A stretch of 64,000 bases of DNA from Xiphias gladius (taxonomy: Eukaryota; Chordata; Actinopteri; Istiophoriformes; Xiphiidae). Each line of letters starts with the position of its first letter. The first letter of the stretch is position 1. Below, one piece after another: positions 12,718 through 22,100 of the stretch. The stretch is from NCBI RefSeq assembly GCF_016859285.1, contig NC_053414.1:33855912-33919911 (forward strand). Direction: 5' to 3'. The position numbers were made by a program, and so were the translations under genes. The notes under the pieces are model-generated. The model worked only from the letters and a program-made list of their open reading frames with translations. It made no database searches and was not told where the DNA came from.

Positions 12718-15700
12718 GCGATGCTCATGTAGAGGCTTCAAACTAGTATGACGAGGATGTAGGTAAAGAGCTGGGTGGAGTGTAACAGAGCAGACAGAGG
12801 GAGGTGTGAGAGGAATGGGAGGGGAGCACATGGGTCTACTTTCAAGTCTCATGCTAGTGCTAGCTTGATTTCCAAAAATTATATATTGTAGCTTTAAACT
12901 GTATATGTTTATACTTGTACACAGGTCTTCTTTTGAAAAAGAGATCACACACTCAATGACACTACATTTTTAAATAAAGGATAAAAAATATTGTTTCACG
13001 TAGTCTGAAACTTTCAAAAGAACAAAAAAAAAAATTGTTTGCAATGGTGAACAGGAGCTAAGCTCAGCCATCAAACAAATTCCTGATCAGTTATTCCTGT
13101 TATCCTGTCATTTCACACAGTCTGTAATGTAAATATTAATTGCAGATAATTTACAAGGTAGTAAGTAATGAAACAAAATTTTCTGCTAACTGTATTCCAA
13201 TTGAACCGTGCAGACATAGGCCATTCCCTGTACTAGTTTTCTTACACAGTGTCTTCTAACCCTAACATTTTAGGACTTCGACCACCACTGTCCGTGGGTG
13301 AACAACTGCATCGGCAGGAGGAATTACCGCTACTTCTTCCTCTTTCTGCTGTCTCTGACAGCTCACATTATGGCTGTGTTTGGCTTTGGCCTGCTCTTCA
13401 TCCTCTACCATCGGCAGAACATTGAGCGCCTGCACGCCATTGTCACGTATCCTTTTCCCATGTATTTCTGTCCATCCATTTTAGATTACTGTTACTGTAC
13501 AGTTACGGTGTTGCCCACCTTGGCACCTGGCGTTCCTCCTGGGCTTCAACAAGTCAAAATGTTTTTTTTATGTTTGTATCAGATGTCCCAAGGATTTATT
13601 TCCATGTGGTGTGGGAGGATTTTACTCCACAATTATTTTTTTTTCTGGCTTAAACAAGTTTTATTAGTCCAGTTTTTTGTAGCACATTGCTGTATCCTAA
13701 TAGTTCAGATGCTGTTTGAGTGAGATTTCCGTGCTAAAAAGGGTGAAACTTTGGGGGAAATGTGAGACATCAATGTATTGAAATGATTGTAAGTTGGGCT
13801 GTCATGATTGGTCCAGAACAACAGATTTCCATGATTCTTAATCATCATCATCTTTATCATCTTCATTATCATCATCTATTTTTTAGATTTTTTTTGTTTG
13901 GCATTTACTTTTAGTGGACAGCTGATATCTTGAGAGAGACAGGAAACAAAGGCAGAGAGAGAGGTAGGACATGCAAAAGTCTGTGGACATTGCATTCGTG
14001 TGGCATGTGCCTTAACCATTAGGCTACCAGACACCCCAAATTGTAATTATTTTGATGGCCATGATCTGTCTTAACACTGCCAGGCCAAGCTGTCCATTTA
14101 AACACAGTAAATCTAAAAATCTAATACGCACATTGCCATGAAATCTATTAAAGTACTTTCTATGGGCCTGTCTGTCTGTTGAATCTGGTCTCTTAAGATA
14201 TTCCTTGACCCCTGTGCTCTCAGGCTGGCTGTAATGTGTGTTGCGGGTCTGTTCTTCATCCCTGTTGCTGGCCTCACTGGTTTCCACATAGTGCTTGTGG
14301 CCAGAGGCAGGACTACCAATGAACAGGTAGGAAAATCAGCGTTTCAGTACTGTACAACAATAACAGGTAAATTATTTAGAACACCTTTATTGTAAATGTC
14401 CATTATGTAAATCATTTTAATTTGGAAATTTTGAAAAGTTTTGAAATGTCAACAACCTTTTATACTTCGTCCATCCATCTCATCTTTTGAACGAATGAAT
14501 GCCCGTTTTTCTACGAAACTCTATCTTTCAGTCTCTGTTGGTGTGTCTTGGTGTGTTTCCTTCTCCAGGTAACAGGGAAGTTCAGAGGAGGTGTTAACCC
14601 TTTTACCAATGGCTGTTGGAAGAATGTCTCTCATGTCCTCTGCAGCTCACAGGCCCCGAGGTGCACCTTTTTAAATTTGTCCTTTTTATTTAACTACTTT
14701 TCTCCGGTCAGCTGTTCAAGCATTACATAATCTTACAAAGGCATGTCTCCATGACCCATGAACATTCTTCTAATGCACAGCACCAAACATTTCAATGGCT
14801 TTCTCAGTATACGCTTCACAACAAAATACATAGCCATAAAAGCAACTGCAATTTTTGTAATTTTGCACTACCACAATGGATCTGAAACAAAGTGATCAAG
14901 ATGAGATTGAAGTGTAGACCTTCAGCTTTAATGCAAAGGGTTTAACAAAAATACCGCATTAACCATTTAGGAATTACAGCCATTTTTATACATAATACCT
15001 CATTTTTTCAGAGGCTCAAAGGTAATTGAACTAACAAACATAATTATAAATATTAGGGTTAAATTTAATATTTGGATGAAAATCCTTTGCGCTCAGTTAC
15101 TACCTGAAGTCTGGAAAACATGGACATCCCCAAATGCTGAGTTTCCTCCCTTGAGGTGCTTTGCCAGGCCTTTACTGCAGCCTCCTTCAGTTGCTGCTTG
15201 TTTGTGGGTTTTTCTGCCCTCGTTTTTATCTTCAGTAAGTGAAAGGCATGCTCAATTGGGTTGAGGTCAGGTGACTGACTTGGCCATTGAAGAATATTCC
15301 ATTTCTTTGCTTTGAGAAAAGGCAAAACCTCCTGGGTTGCTTTTGCAGTATGTTTTGGGTCATTAACCATCTGTACTGTGAAGTACCATCCAATCAATTT
15401 TGCAGCATTTGGCTGAATCTGAACAGGTATTACAGCCCCATACACTTCATAATTCATCCTGCTACTTCTATCAGCAGTTACATCATCAATAAACACAAGT
15501 AACCCAGTTCCATTGGCAGCCATACACGCCCCATGCCATAACACTGCATCCACCATGTTTGACAGATGATGTGGTATGCTGTGGATCATGAGCCGTTCCT
15601 TTCCTATTCTAAACTCTTCTCTTCCCATCATTCTGGTACAAGTTAATCTTGGTTTCATCTGTCCAAAGAATTTTATTCCAGAGCTCGGCAGGCTTTTTAG

Positions 15701-17724
15701 ATGTTTTCTGGCAAAGTCTAATTTGGCCTTTCTGTTCTTTAGTGTTACCAGTGGTTTGCACCTTGTCATAAACCCTCTGTATTTACATTTATGAAGGTGT
15801 CTCTTGATTGTAGACTTTGAGAATGATACGCTTTCCCCCTCAAGAGTGTTCTTGACCTGGGTAGATGGTGTGAAGGGGTTTTCTTCACCAAGGGAAGAAT
15901 TCTGCGATCATTCACATTAGTTGTCCTTTGTGGTCTTCCAAGCCTTTCTGTGTTGCTGAGCTTACCAGTGCATTCCTTCTTTTTTAAGAATGTACCAAAT
16001 TGCTGATTTGGCCACTCCTAAAGTTTCTGCCATCTGTGTGATGGGTTTGTTTTTTCAGCCTAATGATGGCCTCCTTCATTTGCATCGACACCTCTTTGGA
16101 CGGCATATTGAGAGTTCCCATGAACAGTTACCAAATACAAATTCAGCACTTCTAATCAACTCCAGACCTTTTATCTGCTTAATTTGTCATGAAATAACAA
16201 GAGAACAGTCCACACCTGGCCATGAAAGTGATTATCAGTCAAAGGGATTATTAGTCCCCCAAAATTACTTTTGAGGGACTATGTATAAAAATGGCTGTAA
16301 TCCCTAAACAGATAATGAAATATTTTTGACTTTTGACTTAATTTCCAATCCATTGTGGTGGTATACAGATGCAAAATTACGAAAATTGTGTCACCGTCAA
16401 AGTACTTCTGGACATAGCTGTATATGTCTTAAACTACGTCTGGGGGGGATCTTTGAGTCTTTAATAATTGAAAACTGCACTGATTCTAAACAGAAAATTT
16501 CAGTGCTCAGTTAGTGTATCACTGCATTCAAAACAATGCGTGTACCAACAGTGTACTTGTGGGGCAGGTGTTACTTATGATGTGTACACTCAGTTTTCTT
16601 GCTCTCTGTAGGTACCTGGGCAGGAAGAAGTGTGTGCAGAGTGTATGTGTGCAGCCTCCTTTTCTGCGGCCACATCTGACAGAGGCCCAGCTGGCTGCAA
16701 AGATCCTTGACAATGGCATACAGGGAGACCTGCACCGGGTAAGGGCAGCAGGACAAGAGCTCATAGGGACAAACTTTACTAAAGTGCCACACACACTGCC
16801 GTGTTATTATCATCCTGTTTCATTTAAACAGCAGTTAAATTTAAAAAAGGATAGCTTTGTCCTGCTGGTAAACAAGTGTTATGTAAGGGTTAGTGAGTTT
16901 GCATATACGCAGGTCCAGATGGCAGCAAGAGGTTTAAAAGCTGTTTGAAATTCAATAGACAGAAATCCTGTAAGGTCACATTAAAAAAACTCAACACAAC
17001 CACATCTATCATCGCAGACAGTCTGTGATGTTTCATAACAAAGGATACAAATTAGTCAGTAGTAAATTAGTCTGTCCCAAGTACTGTAAGGTTCAAAAAT
17101 AACAAAACATGGGGGAAAAGTGCTTAGAAGAGGCTCCTGGAGGCTACTCACTGCCTGGGAGTAAGGTCTGATTTGGCAGAATTAAACCCCAGAGGCAGTA
17201 ATGTATCTGCTACGATATTGATTATTGAGGTTGAGGACTGATTTTGTTTAGTTTTGTGTTTTTATTTTAATGTATTTTGTTTTATTTTTTGCAGAAATAT
17301 GGCAATTACTGTGCACATATAGTATGTCTTTGCCACTAAACTTATTGCAAAGTGTAAATATTTTTACTGCTCTGCTTTACAGGGAAACAGAAGGAAAATG
17401 TCAGTCATTGATTTACTCTGACTTGTATTCATTTTTTCACTCTGGCTTTGTCAAAGTCATTTGTTCTAACAATTTCAGTAATGGCAGTCAAAGGAAAACT
17501 CAAGATATTCATTTTCATTTCATTCATTTCACTGTACACAGAAAAAGAATTGTGGATAGGTTAAAAATCACTGTAGATTTATACAGTTTGCATACAAATA
17601 GAAAGGAAGGAAAACCAACACAAAAGTGTCATGAATATTCTTGTTTCACCATGAACAGAGGTAAGTAGAGTAGCCAGAAACTGTAAACAAGTAAAAATGG
17701 GGAGTTTGTGATCAAATGTTGCTG

Positions 17725-17773
<49 letters not shown>

Positions 17774-18939
17774 TTCTCCTGATTAGATAATCTGCTAAAT
17801 CTGCTACATATACACCAGGACAATAAAAGTGTGATTGCAAAATTCTCATGTGTGGTTGGAACATTATATAAGTCATGTCCACAAAAAATGAAAGTATGTC
17901 TATTTTCTTTTCCACTTGCATAACTTTCTCTTCACTTTTCTGTCTCTCTGTGTCAGGTTAAATGAATGACCATGACAAATTACAGTAAATGGTTAATACA
18001 GTGGAAAAGATCCACACAGTTGCACAGCTCAGGCATTTACATTACAATAGAGAGCAGTGGTTATAAAGAAGCGTGATATACTGTTTATATAGTCTTCATC
18101 TTACTAGTGTTGACACAACTTCCAGAATAGTTTCAGGGCTGTTTAACAATGATTCTCCAAGTCTCTGGAATTTTACTGAATGAATAGCATTCTTCTAAAA
18201 CATATTCCCTCCTTTGGTGTTTTAATGATGGTGGTGGAGGGTGATGTCTAACATGTTGCTCTAAAATCTCTCTGAGATTCATTTGGGTTCATCTGGCGAC
18301 TGGGAAGGCCATAGTTTGAGTCACATCATTTTCATATATGGAAGTGTCTGTATTCATTATGCTTGTCCACCCATTATTCAGGATTTTCAGTAACTTCTAT
18401 ATAGACATACATTACATACGAAGTGATTAAAGGACCAGTTTTAACAATGTGATTGATTTCAGGCAACTGAAATGATTCTTTGACTTTCAGTCTTTGATTC
18501 TTATGTGTGTTCTCTCATCTTTCCAGTCCAGGTCTAGTCTGGAGATGATGGAGAGCCAGTCATGTGACGCTGAACCACCTCCTCCACCTAAACCAGAGCT
18601 CCGCTACCCTGGAATCAACAGAGGAAACACTGAGGGTAAAGCTTTCTAACTTCCTGCACCACCCCTGACTTTCACCATCCGTCTGCAAATGAACTTTGTC
18701 TCAACTTCTTGTAAAAACGAAACACTGATCATCTACGTTGATTTCTATAGTGATATTTTTTATTTTTTCTCTTCCCACCCTCCTGCAGAGTGCAGTCTAC
18801 TGAACAAAGCCCCTCCCACCCCCACCATGTACAAATACAGGCCAACCTACAGCCCTGGCAAGAACCACACAGCGCTCACACATGCTTACGCCAACCAGGT
18901 AATGTGTACACAAACAAATAGCAGAGTCCTCAGAGTAGA

Positions 18940-19026
<87 letters not shown>

Positions 19027-19027
19027 T

Positions 19028-19124
<97 letters not shown>

Positions 19125-22100
19125 CTGAGCAGAGAAGCTTCTTTTCCATATTTCCCTGCCTCTGTTTCTTTCGTCTATATGATTTAAATCTAATGCTTCT
19201 CCATTTTTGTTTTTCTTTTGATTTCCTGTTGGCCATTGGTTTGGTTTCTCAGTGGCTATCTGTTAATCAGTATCAGTAAGTGATTGTTCTGAAATTCTTT
19301 TCCCCTCTTATCTTCACTTCTAACTTTGTTTCCTGTCCCTTTCTGAATGCTCTGGACGTGGGTAAAATACTGTTTGAATACATTTAAAAAGATTAGTGAC
19401 TGGATTTATCTGTCTTGGCAGTACTGTTTGGACCGAATGAGCAAAAAGGAGTATACAAGTCTGATAAAGAGTTTTTGTTTATTCTTTAACATCAAAGGAT
19501 TGTACCTGAATACATGTAGAATGGTGCAGATAAGTTGGTTATATTCAGTATTTGTACCCATGTCTGATCCATATCCTCCAACTTGTCAGTCCAGCACTCT
19601 GTGTAAATATGGTTTTGATACACTTTAGTTTGTTGTTCAAACTTCCATCTCCTTATTAGTTTCCTGTTTGTTCTCCTCTCAGATTAGAACTGTGTATTAG
19701 TGACTCCTGTAAATTCTCCCCAGAGTTTGTCAAAGGGAACTGTTCCCCAATAGCTCAGATACAGTATTAAAAGTTCTGTTTTTACCATCATTTTGCAATT
19801 TTCCATTTTAGTTATGTCAGCTATGTTTGATCTCTGATTTTGATTTTTCATACTCATGCCACCTTATCTGGTCTCGTGGAGAAAACATTTTCTGATGCCT
19901 CAGATAGAAGCCAACTCTTCATACCACACAGTAAAGTGTCAGACTAAAAAGAGATCAAACAGGAAGTATACATTGGAAGTATACATTAGGCCTTCGTCTC
20001 ATTTAATTGATCCTTTTAAAAGTATCAAATATTAAATCTGTTTATAATATGTAAAATTCAAGTTAGAACATTTTTTTCATTTTATTAGGAATAAGGTTAT
20101 GTCTTATTTGTAATGATTGTAATGATTTTTGTATCAGTATTTCCCTGCAGCTACTTAAGGGCGGTTAAGTGGAGTACAGGTAGCATGTAAGGCAGCAGGA
20201 ATGATGTTAAATCTCTACCAGATAATCAGCAGCAGCAGGTGGTAGAGATGCTTTGGTAAACTTTATTTCATCCTATAACAGCTTTGAAAGACAGTATAAT
20301 ACATTTCTTCTATTTGAATTAAGCCACTACATGCAATGTGATATATCTCTGTATCAGTCTGAAATGTTTACGATGCATATGTGCCGAATTGCATTGGAGT
20401 GGAAACTACGGCCAACTGGCACAAACCAGCACTGTGCAGGTTAGGTTTTGGAGGACACCCAACACAATGAACTCCACAAATACAACAGATACCAAAAGGT
20501 GAGAATGAATTTGTACAGAAAGTAAACTCCTGATTGCGCTGATGAAGGTCCACCGACAGAGAGCTTGACTCACTATTAAATATCTGCATTGGACTCAAGT
20601 GTGCAGAGTGTTTGAGGTCCTTCATCTTAGCACTGTGACCCGAGAATGGTGATATCTGAAGGGAATACATTGAATGTCTAAAAAAATGGGCTATATGAAG
20701 CTTAAGACCATCACTATCAGTACTGACCTGTAAAGAGACAAGTTCCTTTCTGGTAAAGAAATGTTGCCACTGTAACATTTGAGGTGTTGTGTCAGGATGT
20801 CAACACTAGAGGGAGTTTGAATGCAGCAGGAACTCACAAACATTTACAGAACTCAGTTTTATACTCGTTTGCTCAGCTTCTTGTTTCTTTTCCTTCCTTC
20901 TTCCTCTTCTCTCTTTCAACGTCGCCCCTCTCTCTCCTCCTTCTCCTGCCTCCTCCAGTTAAGTCGAGGAGAGAGTGTTGGCAGTGCCAAGGACTCCTCC
21001 TCCTCCACCTCCTCCCTCCTTCAGGCCAGCCAGCAACCTGGTTTCCGCTCTCAGCCCAGCTTGGACCGGAGGGACACTTCATCTGACAGAGTGGGAGGGG
21101 CAGGAGGTGGGGAGAGGAGAGAGGGAGAAAGAGAGGTGGGAGGAGGAGGCATCCCTGGCTACTCCCTCGGCGGGCGCTCATACCCCTCCTTCTCTGACCC
21201 CACCGTCCTGTCAGGAGTGGCGTCGCGATCTTCCAGCTCCACACACACCTCAGCAGGCGCGGCCCACATCTCTGAGGCAACCACCACCTCAGCCAGCTTC
21301 AAGAGCTTAGCCAATCAGACACCCCCGCCTCACCACACGTCTCGCAATGGGAGCCAGTCATATGATAGCTTATTGGCTGGTGGTGATGATTTCGACAAGG
21401 TGGTGGCAGTGGGTTCAGCAGCACCTGAGGTTTCCTCTGGCAGACCCTGCACACCAGCAGCAGGAGGCTACAGCTCCCCTTTCCTGTCTTCACAACACAG
21501 AGATGCTGAGATGCACTCCCAGTCCTCCCAGTCGCCCCATCATAGCCACCGCTCCTCCCACCACCACCACCACCACCCTTTCCTTCATCGCTCGTCCTCT
21601 TCCACAACATCCTCCCCACCACCTCTTCCAGAGAGGGAGCGCCTGCTGGGCGAGCCCCATCCCAGCACTCACCCCCCACCTACCAATCAGGCCTCCGCTC
21701 CCTCCTCCTCAGCACCGCCTCCCCCACACCATCACCACCACCACCATCGCCACCATCACCACTCCCATCATCACCACCACCACTCTTCCTCCTCTTCCTC
21801 CACCTCCCGCCCTCCCAGATTTGCTGCCCCTCACGCACCGCCCCACCATGCCTACCCTTACCGCACCCGCTCCACTGACACCCCCTTGGGCTCCTCCTCC
21901 ACCTCCACAACCCACCCGCCCCGCTCCCCACACCCCCCACCTTTGGGCAAGTCACTCTCATACTCAAGTGCTGCCGCTGCTGAAATGCAATACCGGCTGG
22001 TCCGAAAGGCCTCTGCGTCAGCTGGAGCAAATGCAGCAGGGGTAGGAGGAGGAGGAGGAGGAATTGGAGGGATGGGAGGAGGAGGAGGAGGAGGAATACA

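Noticed and set aside
12613-12948. Minus-strand poly-Ser open frame
   Set aside because: Produced by the (ACT)n microsatellite; no other support.
13447-13723. Open frame continuing after zdhhc5 exon 4
   Set aside because: Residues after HAIVT lose similarity to the family and a donor fits at 13447; the next exon restores TLAVMCVAG in phase.
16528-16813. Minus-strand Cys-rich open frames across zdhhc5 exon 7
   Set aside because: They are shadows of exon 7, which has clear splice sites and family text on the plus strand.
18689-19279. 196-codon plus-strand open frame with VCVCV repeat
   Set aside because: It is the microsatellite read in frame; exon 9 uses a different, conserved frame.
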